From Haemonchus contortus (lineage: Eukaryota; Nematoda; Chromadorea; Rhabditida; Trichostrongylidae), in the NCBI GenBank assembly GCA_000469685.2, contig LS997566.1:35384420-35448419 (forward strand): a stretch of 64,000 nt of DNA. The letters run 5' to 3'. The notes below the pieces were generated by a model. The model was not told where the DNA came from and made no database searches. It saw only the letters and a list, made by a program, of their open reading frames with translations. Of the stretch, positions 26,224 to 39,165 are shown piece after piece (the first letter of the stretch is position 1; each line of letters opens with the position of its first letter). The position numbers were made by a program, and so were the translations under genes.

Positions 26224-28014
26224 TTAATTGTCGGCATATTTCTCGGTCAGCTTTGACAGCAGTTCCTTGTGCGACATTTCCGACTCATCCGACACCTAAA
26301 ATAGTAATTCTTTCGTAAAAAAGCTGGAAAATCAGAAGGCTTGATACAACGTGGCACAGATTCGAAAACCGCCCAAATAACCAAGTTAGCAGAATCCCTC
26401 TCTTTCCAGGCTTCATTTTCCTTGTTCCAGAGAATTTCGTGTAAAAGCCTATGAACACATATCTTACAACCATTCAATTTCGTCATACACTCCAACGATA
26501 CTGAAAAGAAACCATGCGAGCATAAGTTTACTGTCGTTCCTAACAAAAATACGCCTTTCGATAATACCCAGCAATTGTGAATCATCGTCGGCTGAGAAAT
26601 GTACGTGACACAATGTTACAACAGAAAATCGGAACCCTATACTCATCAATGTTTACGCGCACCATCGCGCTCTTATCCAGCTACTATGAGATTCCCGTTA
26701 TTTCATTGAAGTTGCCTCACAAAGTTAAATTTATATCATATTCCCTAGTACACTCAGAACTATTCCCAAATTCGAACAACAGACGAACACCCGATATAAA
26801 AAGGAAGACAGAAAACGCTGTATTAATGGACTCAAATATCACAATCCCACTTTTATCGGAGACCTTCCAGTACACCAAGCACATAGCGCTCACCTGGAAC
26901 TGCAAAATTTTGCCTGTACCAAGCGAAGCCTTTATGGCCGATGCCGAAGACGCGTAAACCATCTTTTTCTTGATGGAGGCACCATCTGGGCACCTGTAAT
27001 ACCCAGGTAAGATTTCTTTGACGTCTTTGAAAACATCCTCATTATAACTATTCAGAAAAAAACTCATCGAACCAACAGCAGAATATACTTACAGTTGAAG
27101 GAACACAATTTTGTCCATCTTAGATGTACCAGCACCTACACGCGAGCAAGTGAACTTGAAATCGAAAACAGCATAACGGCAATCAGTAAAACCATCAGTG
27201 CGTTGCTAAAAACATAGGCTAATCCTATTCAAATTTCTTTCCGAGAAAGTTCTTATGAAAGTGGTGCCGAGAAACGGTACCACTTTCATAAGCGTCAACA
27301 TCCAAAGTGACTAACCTTGATATCGGCCACAAATTTTTCGAAGGCAGCCTTGGATGAGTCATCGTAATCGTCACCAGTGAGGCCTAATTCCTCTTGCGAT
27401 ACGGCCGCCTCTACGACAACTTCACGCTCCTGGAAAAAAAATTTGACACGAAAATGTCTCATTAATTGAGAACAAACTCTGCTCTTTTCCAAAAACCCGT
27501 AGTTCCCCTCGAACTTGCACAAGATAGCTCCCTTTTTACCCGCTACTACAGGCATGTCTCACTCAGTTTCTTGTTTTCGCAACCGTCTATCAACCCCAAT
27601 CCATGACGCCACTTATTTTCTCAACTTCGAGCCAAAACAGTGGCTTTTCAACGAAAAGGCCACTAAGAAGAAAACTCCTGGTTAACCTGATTTTCGACCA
27701 AGGAATCTATGATTAGCCAACTACAACCGACAACCAACTGAAGTGGGTACTACCACAATTGGGTATTAGGTAAATTGCTATCCCAATTGCCCCACCGGAT
27801 GAATCATCTTGAATTTGTCTTCGTTCTTGGAAACTGAATGTCAAAAAGGAGAAACACGGCGCCTATGAAATACGGGGTTGTAACAAAAAACAAGAACTAC
27901 AAGTAAAATACCCACCTCAATCTTGAAGATGATGTATCGGTATTCTTTCTTTCCTTCACTCAGTTTCTGGAACGTGGACTGCACCTCAGGGTTGACCATA
28001 ACACCGGAAGTCGA
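26224..28014 (-). CDS. unc-60: UNC-60A, ADF/cofilin isoform (five exons)
   Basis: Exons in transcript order: 28014-27916, 27429-27316, 27205-27093, 26993-26894, 26295-26224. Phases agree throughout. Adding the initiator Met gives 166 aa, close to the 165 aa I recall for C. elegans UNC-60A. The first exon reads STSGVMVNPEVQSTFQKLSE after TTTCAG and has no ATG of its own at the expected place, matching the C. elegans arrangement in which a tiny upstream exon supplies only ATG. Other landmarks are LTGDDYDDSSKAAFEKFVAD, CRYAVFDFKFTCSRVGAGTS, CPDGASIKKKMVYASSASAI and the C-terminus SEMSHKELLSKLTEKYADN. In C. elegans the A form is widely expressed and needed for cytokinesis and non-muscle actin turnover. 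UNC-60B exons follow downstream. Confidence 0.93.
27252..27292 (-). other. Near-perfect hairpin in UNC-60A intron 2
   Basis: CTTATGAAAGTGGTGCCG (27252-27269) and CGGTACCACTTTCATAAG (27275-27292) are inverse over 18 bp with one mismatch, separated by a 5-nt loop. The stem lies in the 110-nt intron 27206-27315 between the second and third UNC-60A exons. It could shorten the effective intron or be the remnant of an inverted duplication. The stem is shorter than usual for a miRNA precursor. Confidence 0.75.
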
Positions 28015-31000
28015 CTGAAACCGTATTAGGCACACCACTCGCAAATCAAAGCACACCATGCAAATCTTTTGGCTATTAGTAACATCCACATTGAAGAGCA
28101 ACTAATCAGAAATCTTTGAAAGCTCGAAACTAGCTTGAATCCGATCAGCAACTGAACGATGCTGTCTCATTTTGAACGGATCCAACAACGGTTAGTACTT
28201 ATTGGAACCACGCTACGAATTTAAGCTTTTCTTTATTGAACCACAGTAGTAAAGCTGCATGTTGTCCCCTTATGTGAAAATCATACCATTTTGAATTATG
28301 TAGTTGTGGCGAGGCGAAAAGCAACCGACCGAGTCAAGAAGCCTAAAAAATGAATGGTTGAACGATTAGTTCATGCATAAACTTTTTACGACTATACGAA
28401 AAGAACATGCGAAATCACGGAAAGACGAGAGATTTTCTATGAACGCACGTGGGCGAGTAGCGATCGGGAGGAGCGCAGTTAGTGGGCCGAGGATTCACAG
28501 AAAGCAGTGCTCGCGAACAGCAGTGGTTTCCGATAAGCGCGAGCAATCAATGACCAAGGTGATGACTAATCTCGCACCGAAAGTGACTTCATAGACACTG
28601 ACAGAGAGGACCGCTGTTGAAACACGGTGTAGAAACATCCCAAACAGAGAAACAATATAAAACCGTCGTAATACACGAAAAAATGACGGAAGAGAGTAAA
28701 TCCTGCGTCCAGTAGACAGCACAAACAAACACGAACCCATCAATAAAGTAGTGAAAAATTTATAATTCGACGCTGGACATGGACTAGAGTGGGTATTTAA
28801 GAGCGGGAACTTATTGCCTTCACCTGTAATTGACACTAAGATCCCAAGATGAACTAAGTGGACAATCACCATTATTTCACAACAGAGATCCACACAGCCA
28901 CGTTTTGTAAGACAATGGAAATGAAAAATGAGGCGAGACTAGTACGCAACAGCAGTACTCTTTGTTTAGCACAAAAATCGATATCATTTTTTTTACCCCG
29001 CACCAGTAGTGCAATATTAACCTGAAGACCGACCGCACGCATAGCGAGTGTATGAGGAGGTGGCAGTTGGCGTTTGCCTCCCGCCAGCTGGAGAGCTAGC
29101 CCCCTTAAAACAACAGTCCACCGAATAGGAATCCACCGTGATGGAGTAATTCATGTCATGGACATCCTTATTGTGAGCAATGACGTCCAGCCGTTTCACT
29201 AAAATGATCATGAAATAAGGAAAAGCCTGCTAAAGCAAATTGTAAGAGGCGAGAACAGATAGGAGCACGGATGCTGCCATTCGAACAACAGTAACGCCTA
29301 CTCAACAGCAGGCGCTCAATCATTTTCTTTGGAATCAATACATAAAGCTTATGAAGAATCGACCATCATCAATCCGCCCACCTACTTGCTGGTAGACAGC
29401 AAAATGATTTTCTGATTCTCACAAGATTGATAAGGCTGATATACCAATGCTGGCAGCGAGGGACGGAGAGAACATAGAAAAACAACCGGGCAAAGGTCGA
29501 CCTGGCTCAGTCATTCTCCGAAAACTCATGATGGGTTCGTAGGAGCAACAATGTAAGACAGCGTAAAACGAATTTATCCTAATTAGAGGTTATGCTGGGT
29601 CTCTCAAAATTGGCAGACAAAGCTTAGGATCTAAGACACGCCCTAGCTCGCATTTATCTGGTATTTGGTATCTGCTATGTTATTAGAATTTTTCCTGATT
29701 TAGTTAATTTTTTGATTTCACGGCATGTGAGACATGCCCCAGCCCCGATCTTCAAAAAAAAAAGGCTCGCAGCCATAAAAGGAACGTCAAAACTGGATGA
29801 GCTTGACAGACGCTCTTTAGTGAAAGAATTCATCTTCGAGCTTCAACTGCAACGCGAGCTGCTTTCCAGACTAACTAGTAAAACTTAAATTAAAAATTCA
29901 GTAGCAGTGGCTTAATTATAAACTGGCATGGACCCGATAAATATGAATACACTTTGAAGTGCGTGAATAAGACCCCAAGTGAGAAGTTTGAAGGCATACG
30001 GCGCACCAGCTGGGGGAAAATGGGGGACGGAACATTCACCCAGAACTGAATGGAGGCGGCAAATGGGGCGGCGAGATTCGTGGCGTTTAAGACGACTTTG
30101 GCACCTATCACTGGTGGGCAAACTTGGAGTAGAGTACATCTGTATGGTCACCTGATCCTACCAATCTACTCTACTTCAATTTTGGGCCCGAATGGTAGGC
30201 GCTAAAGTCGTTTAAGACGCCACGAATTTCGCCGCGTCCATCCAGTTTTGGGTGAATGTACCCATACCCACGGAAAATACTCAACGACGATGATGCCACT
30301 CCAACGCGAATGTTGTACAGAAATCATAACCCACACACTCTATCGGCAGAGGGGCAGTGGGGGGGGGGACCGATATCTTTCCCAATTTAGCAATGTTCAA
30401 TACATAGCTCCAGCACATTACTGACTGGTTTTTACTGTTGATAGTTATGACCGAAGTTCCCCTTCATACTCGCTGAGAGGCAACACGTATGGATAAGGAG
30501 TTCAACGAAAATAATCCAATGACAAAAATGGAGCATTACGGGAACCCTCAGAAAAAAACGATTATTAAATTGACTGCAGTCGTCCGGTGGTTGCGTTGCT
30601 GAATAGAAAACGAGGTCCAACGCGAAAAATCGATCAATTCTTGACTTCAGCGTAACGATGGACACGAAGCGAAAGATTAGAGGGAAGCGCAGTTTCCCCG
30701 AGGTTTTAAATCGTTCCAACAATAAACAATACTAAAAAGTAACTGTGCTACTTGCTGAAGTCTCAAGCCAAACTACATTTCGCCCAAGAATAAATGATTT
30801 ACAGCAAGCCTCACTAAACACCCACGGAAACGAGCCACGCCATCGTCTATCGTTTCCCTGACGTCATCTTAGGAGCACAATCATACACTGAAGTGGGGGT
30901 GTGCGTAATAGAAGGCCGAATATTTCCAGGGATAAGAAAACGAACAGGAACGACGAGGACAAGCACTGCCGACGTTAGTAGCACTCTTTAGACAAACATG

Positions 31001-31050
31001 GACAGATTAGGCCACTGGGAACCCCAAAAAGGTCAGAAATAGCGCAGCAA
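28015..31050. other. Upstream region of unc-60, initiator exon not located
   Basis: The ATG-bearing first exon of unc-60 must lie here or further right on the minus strand. Candidate ATG-GT junctions on the minus strand occur near 28290 (ATG then GTATGA) and 28870 (ATG then GTGATT), but neither has independent support. No other gene was recognised. A 10-G run lies at 30359-30368. Confidence 0.45.
30031..30270. mobile_element. Foldback element, GC-rich arms, copy 1
   Basis: The left arm contains ACATTCACCCAGAACTGAAT, then GGCGGCGAGATTCGTGGCGT; the right arm contains the inverses ACGCCACGAATTTCGCCGCG and CCAGTTTTGGGTGAATGT. The centre carries GGAGTAGAGTA and TACTCTACTTCAA, like the copies at 36242 and 56199. 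It has no coding capacity. Confidence 0.65.
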
Positions 31051-34000
31051 GAACACCACGACGTCACCCGAAGAACGACGCTGTGCGTTATGTGGTCAGG
31101 CCGACCCGTGGCTGCAACCAAAATTGCCCGCCGACCGCCCGTCGCGTCGCGATTGGCTGAAACGCGCGCGTTCGCCTTTCGGCGCTAATTTCAAATTTTC
31201 AATGCCCATTTGCAGTTCCATTCTTTTGGTCTGGGAGTGGGCAGCACTATGATGTGTGCTCAAACAGGGAAATAGTAAGTCAAGGCTTTCACTTGAAGGG
31301 TATAGTAGAAAGAGGTAAATCGGCAAAAGGTAAGCTGAGTCAGAGGCATTCATTCGTAACCCTCGCCCACTTTCGCAACTTACCCGCCAGCTGTGGGTGT
31401 CCCAGCGCTAACTTTACAAAAACATGGCCTAGATGAGGTGTTTTCTTTGCAGATTTCGAGGAACAAGCTCTCATATGTCCCTGGGAACTACCTGGAGTCG
31501 TGACGCAAGCAACAGGTATGCACAATTTTCAGGAATTTAGGAATTTTTCATTTTCTAGATGCTGTAAGTGTGTCAAGTTCATTAGTTCTGATGTTGTTTT
31601 TCATATCACCATCCTCTTCTATGACGGATAGGTCTTCAATGATTTAAAAAACAGTGAAGCATCTAGAATTATCCCTACTTAGATTCCGTTTAATAAACAC
31701 TAATAAACAGAATTTTGTCAAACTCGAATCAAATTCGAACCACAAAGAAATAACCTTCTTATTTTTGAACGAACGCAATGCACTTTGCAAATGACTTGAA
31801 CCCGGCTGCAACCAAAAAAAGCCAAAATCGTCGAGGAAATTGGGGCAATGTAATTAATTGCATGAATTTTCTTCCTAATCAACTCTCTAGTCCTACTAGG
31901 CATTATGGGAGGGGAGGATCCTAATTGAATAGTGCATTCTTTAAAATAAAAGAAGTCCCCGAGACATTTTGTGGCTCGAAATTAATCGAAGCCTAGAAGG
32001 AAATTGATGAGCAAAATTCAAGCAAATTGCAAAGGAAAATTCGTCAATGCAAAATCTAATGAAGCAATTATTCGTCCAAGAATTCTTTATGTACGCTTTA
32101 CATTTGAAATGAGCCTGTCTTTGCGCTACATCGTAATAGAATATGAAGGACCCAAGAAATTCACCGCCGCCCATTCCTGAAACAAACGGCAACTGAAAAA
32201 ACTCTCATGAGGCCCTAGATTAGAGCCATACTTCCCACCGTTTTGTTTGTGAAATCTTTTTTCCCGTCGCACTTTCACACTGTGGAAGGACAGATACGAG
32301 AAGTCAGTTGGAGCTATGAAAGGACGAAAATAGTGCAATACGGCAGGAATAATTTAAGATATCTCATCGGGGATTACTTATCCAAAGTAGAACTGGGAGG
32401 TAGGATATCAGAAACAATTTGGTGTCTTACCAAGCAGTTTTGCTTAAGCTGTATCTATCTGAAGCTGCTATTATGTTACCGAATGCACCACATCGAGGAG
32501 AATAGAGCGGATTACCACCTTATGAGGCTCCCCTATAGGACAGAACAGGACGACTACCTTCCAGCCATAATTTGTATGGGCTGAAGCCTTCCAACCCTTC
32601 GGGGTCTTCTTCATTGGTACCATGTGCGACCGGAAGGATAAAAGCACTGACTACGACTGGGCTGGTTACCGCAAGTCGTTGCCTCGGCTAACTCCCATTC
32701 CGTCTACGATTCGGAATGAGACGCGAATGCGGGGGCGCAGTGAAATGGTCCATTCATTTCCTCGCTATGGAGTGTATCATGCATTTAATTTCTGTTCCTA
32801 ACATTTGTTATGCTTGAATGCATCAGCAAAAAGTCCCTTTTCCCAACCCACATATTTCCGCCCATAATGTTCGAGAAGTTGAAGTGGGTTTAATGTATGG
32901 GCTGGTTTGAGAGCTCAACTTCAAACTTGAGTTCCAATTCATCGAAGAAACAAATGATTGATAAATAAAGGACGAGAAGACGTCAAAATGACTGTCGAGC
33001 GACGTTCAGAAGGTTTTCTCTGTAGCGTAAAAGCGGGCTCCTCATTTCTACTTCCCACTTTATCGTTCGTTATTTCATGAAGTTTAACGATCACGTGTTT
33101 CTCATTGATATTACCTAATGTAATGCACTGCTGACGAGATGCCTACGCACTTTTTCGAGAAGAAAATAAGTTCCGTTCAAGAATCATTCAGCAGAGGAGA
33201 GATTATTACAGCAAAATCTAGTCGCATAGGTTATTCCTAGATCCGAGCAATCTGGGAGAAGAGGCCGTAACTTGTTGGAACTAGAGACTCATTTTTTGTG
33301 CTTTTGCATTTCTATGACAAGTTTAGGTGATGAAGCCTGCATTGACGTACCAACACCAAAATATCTCAAAATGCGCTTTGAACCAACGGAAGAAGAGTAG
33401 CGAAAATTTCCTTGCAGCTGAGTATGGCGAAAACAATACTGAGTAAGATTGTCGTGTAGATAAGTGAGATAAGCAAAAGCAGCAGGAAGTGATGAGACCG
33501 TAAAAAAGCTGTTGTTTGACAAAGTTCTATTTCCCAGCATTGTTTTTCGCTGAGCTGTCGTCGGTGCTTCGTCGTGATATGCACGCCACCGTCAACGAAT
33601 GTAAATAGAAGCAGTGAAAGATGAAAATTCGTCTCTCAACGATAAGCAATCAATGCTCTGAACCAGACTTAAGCAATTCGTTACATATTAATAAAGCATC
33701 TAATCAACATTCTAATTTATTATCAAGGAACAAATGATGAAGCGTGGGCTCAACTGTGGGAGGAGCCCACAGGAAGAATAAACGCGGGGCTAAATACAGC
33801 GCCAGGATGGACACCTGTTACTGCAACTAAGCGCGGACTGTTTCATTGTCTGTCAGTGGCAGAGGCAGCCGCATCGTTACGCAGCTGCCGCTTAACGATG
33901 TGCTGACCTCTGCGTTCGGGCTTATCCAGTTAGCGCCGTTGCAGGAAGGATTCGAGTGGAAATGATGCGATAAATAGCATGAATAAAAGAAATGAAAATA

Positions 34001-35100
34001 CCTGAAGATGAAAAAAAAGAACTGAAAACTTAGCGAAAACAACCTGCTTGAACCCCACCCACTGCTGGGTAAATTAACAATGCATGGAATGGCGGGATCC
34101 GAACGCCCAAGCGGTGATGATATTGTTTTTTCTCAAGAGTTGGTGGGTTGAATCACGCGATACTAAAAGATTCTACTGATGACCCCTGGCGAAATAAACA
34201 ATGACCAATAATTTTGTATTATTTCTTGCTTTGAATGGTATTGATTTGAAGCTACCATTCCGAGCCATAACTATCGGACGACGCCATAAAGCTAATGTGT
34301 AACGTGAGAAAGAAAAAGTACGATAGACTGAGAACTGACTTCCTTGACAGAAAGTGTTACGTGCTAGGGAACTGAAATTTTCCCCATTACAGTAAATTGT
34401 GGCAGGACCTAACGCCACCCACCCATTCACATAGACGGACCTAAAGCTCCACATCTTGACTCAAGGTCTGAACTGTGAAGTGTTTTGAGCAGGCCCAAAG
34501 CTATCAGAGAGCTTCAGGAAGCAATGTCAAGTGCATTTATGAAGTAATGTTCAGTGGAATCAATTCGAGCAATGTGGGAGCCATTAAAGTTAAGAGTTAA
34601 GTGAAGTGAAAGCTCAATGAACCAGCGAATGGGGTGAAGAGGACTATGAAGTAAGAGAGGAGAGGAAGAAAAATGAGCGCCGATTCGAAGGAGGAACGAG
34701 CTCTCTGGAAGTGGGGGCGGTGTGTATGTGTGTGCCTCACTTTACACTCTATGCCTAGCATCGACCTGTGCAGCTGAAGACGGCTGCGCCTGGCTGGCTG
34801 GCTGGCCGAACCGGCCGTCAGAGGCCGCTCAGATCGGCCAGTCCGCCGAAACGAAATGGGCCATCAGAGCGCACGCCACGAGACCGTAGAGACAACACAG
34901 TCAGGGGGAAAAACGCACAGCACTCAGCTCCACTCTCAAACCCCGAACGAGCGAACGAACGACCGCCAGCATAGAACGTTGACTCCCACCTCCGCCACGG
35001 CCAGCAGTGAATGTGATCGATCGCTGTGACGATTGAATTCGACGTGCCACCTCGTTTTTTACTTACTGAAAAGTACATTCACCTTAGGCAACGTGATCCT
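31051..35100. other. Gene-poor interval with CpG-rich blocks
   Basis: Two CG-rich blocks, 31080-31170 and 34760-35040, stand out from AT-rich surroundings and could be promoter or 5' UTR sequence of an undetected transcript, possibly the start of unc-60 on the minus strand. At 31454-31516 (plus) a possible exon runs from TTTGCAG to a GTATGC donor and encodes FEEQALICPWELPGVVTQAT; no partner exon was confirmed. GGCTGGCTGGCTGGC at 34789-34803 is a short tandem repeat. Confidence 0.4.
32580..32760 (+). repeat. SINE-like dispersed repeat copy, opposite orientation
   Basis: Read on the minus strand it shows GTAACCAGCCC, GTCAGTGCTTTTATCCT and CCGAAGGGTTGGAAGGCTT in the family order, so the tRNA-like head would be toward the left, on the plus strand. 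The head itself is degraded. Confidence 0.55.
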
Positions 35101-36241
35101 TACTCGGCGTGCCAATCCTAGCTTTTTCCTATTGCATCAACGCCATTCTCCCTTACCACTTCTATTGAGGTAACAACTTGGAAAATTGTAATAGTTGACA
35201 AAGTTGGCGAGTTATGGGCAAAACCTGGGCCTCGGATGGTACTGGAACCGGTACAAAACATATAGTCAAAACAAGCTGTAATAGTTGACTTCCCACAGTC
35301 TTAGGGCATGCCGTAATAATGAATAAACATGAGCAATTTTGAACATGGTAGCAGGGTCGACAGGGAAGGATAATAGGACCTTCTGAAAAAATCCTTCCCT
35401 GGTTGCGAGGGAATCACTTTAACTTCATCGTTAGTCCAGCTTCTCGATATTTCTTTCTTTTCTCACGAAAATGCTGAGAAATGAATACCAATATGACGAA
35501 AAAACTGAAAGCATCCTTGGACTCACCTCTTTGAGGTGTCTCGATCGCCTTCAAAAAAAAAATGTTATTGTTTTGCCCACATGACATCAGCCTTGAGAAT
35601 AGAACACAACTGCTATATATAACGTATTACACTAGAATGCTGTTTTTAAGAGAAATCGCACAATTTGGAATCCTCATGACCCTCATGAATCATCCCTTCC
35701 CTCAACGCCTCCAGTAGAGTCAAACCGAGGGAAGCAGAGGCGCTTTGCTGGCACCTGGCTGACAGATGAGCTTGATAAATAGGTCTCGTGATGCGTTAAA
35801 ATAACTGAATTTCAAGGCTGTGTTATACGTGACAAATGATATCTCAGTGAGGAGAAAATGTTATGTTGGAAAGGTGCAGGTGTCAGTATGGATAAAAAAC
35901 CGCCCAAAATAGGTACTATAAGATCGAGCAAATGGACCCAACAGCGTCTCTTTTTTTCTAAACAAAAGGATTTTGTTCTCGAGGACTTCTCGTAGCATTC
36001 ACAACCACCATTCGATTCGAAATCCACGATTTACACCATATGGCCCGACGGCATCTGTAGATCCTCGATATAATCGTAGTAAACCCCATCAATGCAAAGA
36101 GAGAATCGCCGTGTCGTGATGGAAGCGCAGGGGTCAAGAGATGACGAATGACTCACTACAACACACCCACTGACCCGCGCCTATACATCGTAAAATCGTG
36201 CCGCATTCGATACGTACAACCTATCTACGAACATGTGCAAG

Positions 36242-36508
36242 TGGGGTGTGTACCGATTCGTGCGATTCTGGGTGCGCGCGGCAAAGTGCGCGGCGAAATT
36301 CACGATGATTCGAACGAATCTGGCGCCTTTTATTGGGGTACAAAGTTAGAGTAAAACAGATTAGTAGGCCAGCTCATACTACTGATCCACTTTATTTTTA
36401 AATTGGGCCCCAATAACAGGCGCTAAAGGCATCAGAACAGCTATGAATTTCGCCGCGCAATGTGCCGCGGCACCCAGAATCGCACGAATCGTGCGTCCCC
36501 CGTGCAAG
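36242..36508. mobile_element. Foldback element, GC-rich arms, copy 2
   Basis: The left arm CGATTCGTGCGATTCTGGGT, followed by GCGCGCGGCAAA, is mirrored at the right end by GCCGCGGCACCCAGAATCGC and ACGAATCGTGCG. The centre carries inverse copies of AGGCGCTAAAGG and TGGGGCCCAAT-like sequence. Open frames across it are by-products of the palindrome. Confidence 0.75.
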
Positions 36509-37679
36509 TGCAGTGCCCTACATCTCACAAAAGGTAAGTACAACATTGACCGAGGAGGTTTTGAAAACTCTGATGGAGAACGAATTGATGGATGGAGAAC
36601 CAAAGAAACTGATCAAAAGCTGATCTACCCTATTATTTACCAACGAGAAACTCACGTGAAACTATCCTCCAAACCCGGTCGGTATGGGTGCTGTGGTCTG
36701 GAACACGGTCATCTTATGTACAAGAATTGACAACTCCAGAAAAGAAAACTCAGCTCGATATTCGGTTACGGTTCGGTTACGTGGGTTCCGACTCAACTCG
36801 TGATGCAACACAGCTCCCTGGCTGCCCCCACACCCGCCCCGTGTCTTTCCTTCAGTTCTTTTTCAACGCACCATAAATGTGGCGGGTTGAAGATTTATGC
36901 ATTCAAACAGGATTATGCCGTGAAATGAAATATGTTGTGTGTGAAATTCTGCGCCCATTGCATCTCATTTCATCGAAAAAGTACTGTAAGAATTGAGTTC
37001 TCGTGACTAATTTTCGTTCCTGCCGGGACACTGGACTACATTTCTGAGAGCAAAATTGACAAATTATGCGCTCGGGTTCAACAGCATCACAGGAAGATGT
37101 ACTACTCGTTGACTGGAGCCTCCCTCATGTAGAATGGCTGAACAAAAAGATTCTTAAATCGACCCTTCTCCCATATCGGAACCGTTGCCATATTCAATAA
37201 ATATTTATGAATGCCTACGTAGCATTTGGAATATTTTATCGACTTATATCATTACATATACAACCAAAATGGTCGTAAACAATGCACTTTGGCAGCTTCC
37301 GTCGCTGAACCGTGCGATAACGAATTTGGGAGAAAGACGCCAATGGGATTCACCCGACGCCATGAAGGCGTCAGTCGCATCGGAATGGCTCCAGATCGTA
37401 GTTGAAAGTCAATTGCATAGTAATTCGCTCTCAGAAAAAAAAGGTCATTAGTGCACACTGCTCACCTTGTCCTTAGAATGTATGTGGGAGTTCCTACGCG
37501 TGAATGCTTGGAAAAACTTAGAAGTTCTTTACCTTCGGGACTTTTATTCATAGATGCTTTTGAAGATGTTCTGAATTGGTAGCCCATTACACTCTCAATG
37601 AATATTGGTAAGACCTGCAAGTAACGGATAAAACGAACCCATGAGTGGAGCGTACGCGACGCGTGTAGGGTGACAGGAT

Positions 37680-37875
37680 GGGCCGCGTTCAGACCTCAAC
37701 GACTCAGCCGACCGTCCGTCGGTCCGTGCGACGCGTGCGTGCTGCGACGGCGGCGACTGACCGCTGTTGGCAACACTTGATCACGTGTAGGCGCTATCAA
37801 CACTACTCTAGCGACCGCCGTCGTAGCACGCACGCGTCGGACGGACGGACGGTCGTCGAAGTCTGAAAGCGGCCA
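37680..37875 (+). mobile_element. Foldback element, CG-rich, copy 1
   Basis: The arms CGACGCGTGCGTGCTGCGAC, preceded by CCGTCCGTCGGTCCG, and the inverse GTAGCACGCACGCGTCGGAC with GGACGGACGGTCG enclose a loop of about 60 nt. The same element occurs in reverse orientation at 39962-40176. It has no coding capacity. Confidence 0.75.
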
Positions 37876-38346
37876 TTGCTAGCTTCGTCGCGGCGCTGTT
37901 CATCCTCGCCTAGCCGGCAGCATATTTTTCCTGGTGACTCTTCATGGAACCAGAATGCAGTGAGGTACTTCTCTTTTGTATGTACTGAGAGTGTTCAGAC
38001 ACGCACGAATAAGGTGATCATTGAGCAAATGGTTACGGAGCTCTCAGGCTGTGGTCATACCCGTTGAACTAGTGCGGGCCGCCTCGAAATATGATAATGT
38101 TTACATAGTTGAGAGGAAGATAGCTTCCACTATATCCCTGAGTCTTATTTTCCATATAGATGCGATCCACGATTTACTGTGGAAGGTAGAAAAGAGGTCG
38201 GGAACGGCGGGATTTGAAGATTACCTCATTAGTGAGCGACATCATCAGCCTCTATTATGGAGTTAATCCGACTCAATGCACTCGACCGTCTTACTTCTAT
38301 AAAAGGACAGAGCCTAAAATCGTTTGCGACAATCAATCCCTATTTG

Positions 38347-38515
38347 GGATACGCCCCTCATTCGACATCCATTCAGAATTCGCAGTGGCGTTATGAATGT
38401 GTATGTGGCCTATACGATGACTTACGGAAGACAGCGTTTTCCATTTCTCGGAAGGGTCTGGTGCTGAACTAGCAATCGAGAAGGGATAGAAAGCCTGGTT
38501 GGCCTGAGTAACGAG
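38347..38515 (-). repeat. SINE-like dispersed repeat copy
   Basis: It contains TGGGATACGCCCCTCATTCG, ATCCATTCAGAATTC and TGTATGTGGCCTATACGATG, matching the start of the copy at 17397. The distal half is shortened and diverged, ending near AGAAAGCCTGGTTGGCCT. Confidence 0.6.
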
Positions 38516-38929
38516 CCAAGGTTTTTTCTTGCCTGATCTCTAGAGCTGGGTTTCAAAAGTTTTCAACATCGCTCGTATGTGTTTCGAAACCGGTAGGAAG
38601 TTTTTCTGACTCAGCAGAGTTGAACGAGGGAATGAAATGATGTAATGCGCGAGCAGCCGTCTTTCACATGACTAAGTTCATGTCATTCGTTTACAAAGAT
38701 GTAACTTGCACAGTCTTTTCGTGAGTCAGTCGTATCGAATGTAAGCGAAAGTGAAAAGTGCTGATAATTGCTGATTAGAATCAGGGCTTCAACAGGATAT
38801 GTTTAAAATCATAGAGTGCTTGCTCACTGGTTGGAGTTGGCAGGCAATAAGGTACAAGTTGACTCATCCAACTACTGTGCTACTATCTCATAACGTAACA
38901 TACGGAAAACATGCGAATTTGGTGTATTG

Positions 38930-39165
38930 GTAAGTGGTGTTCTATCATTCACGCATGGATAGAATCACGGATCGATACTCACCCCGGCCAAAAAGCCTTC
39001 CATCTCTTTAGGTCGGCTTGTTGGTACCAAACTCGTGTGGTAAGACAAACATACTTACTGGTACATCCGATAGCCATCGCAAGTTATGGTATGGGCTACA
39101 CACGCATTCAAGACGCCAATAAGATTCTGAATGGAAGCTAGTCCGGGGTGCGTCCCGAAAGAAGG
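38930..39165 (+). repeat. SINE-like dispersed repeat copy, opposite orientation
   Basis: Read on the minus strand: TTCAGAATCTTATTGGCGTC, GTGTAGCCCATACC, GATGTACCAG, AGATGGAAGGCTT and GTATCGATCCGTGATTC, in family order. The copy lies between the two CG-rich foldback elements at 37.7 and 40.0 kb. Confidence 0.6.

Noticed and set aside
26577..26957. 126-codon plus-strand frame
   Set aside because: It is antisense to a UNC-60A exon and its flanking intron.
32243..32584. 113-codon plus-strand frame
   Set aside because: No family motif and no splice context; it runs into a SINE-like copy.
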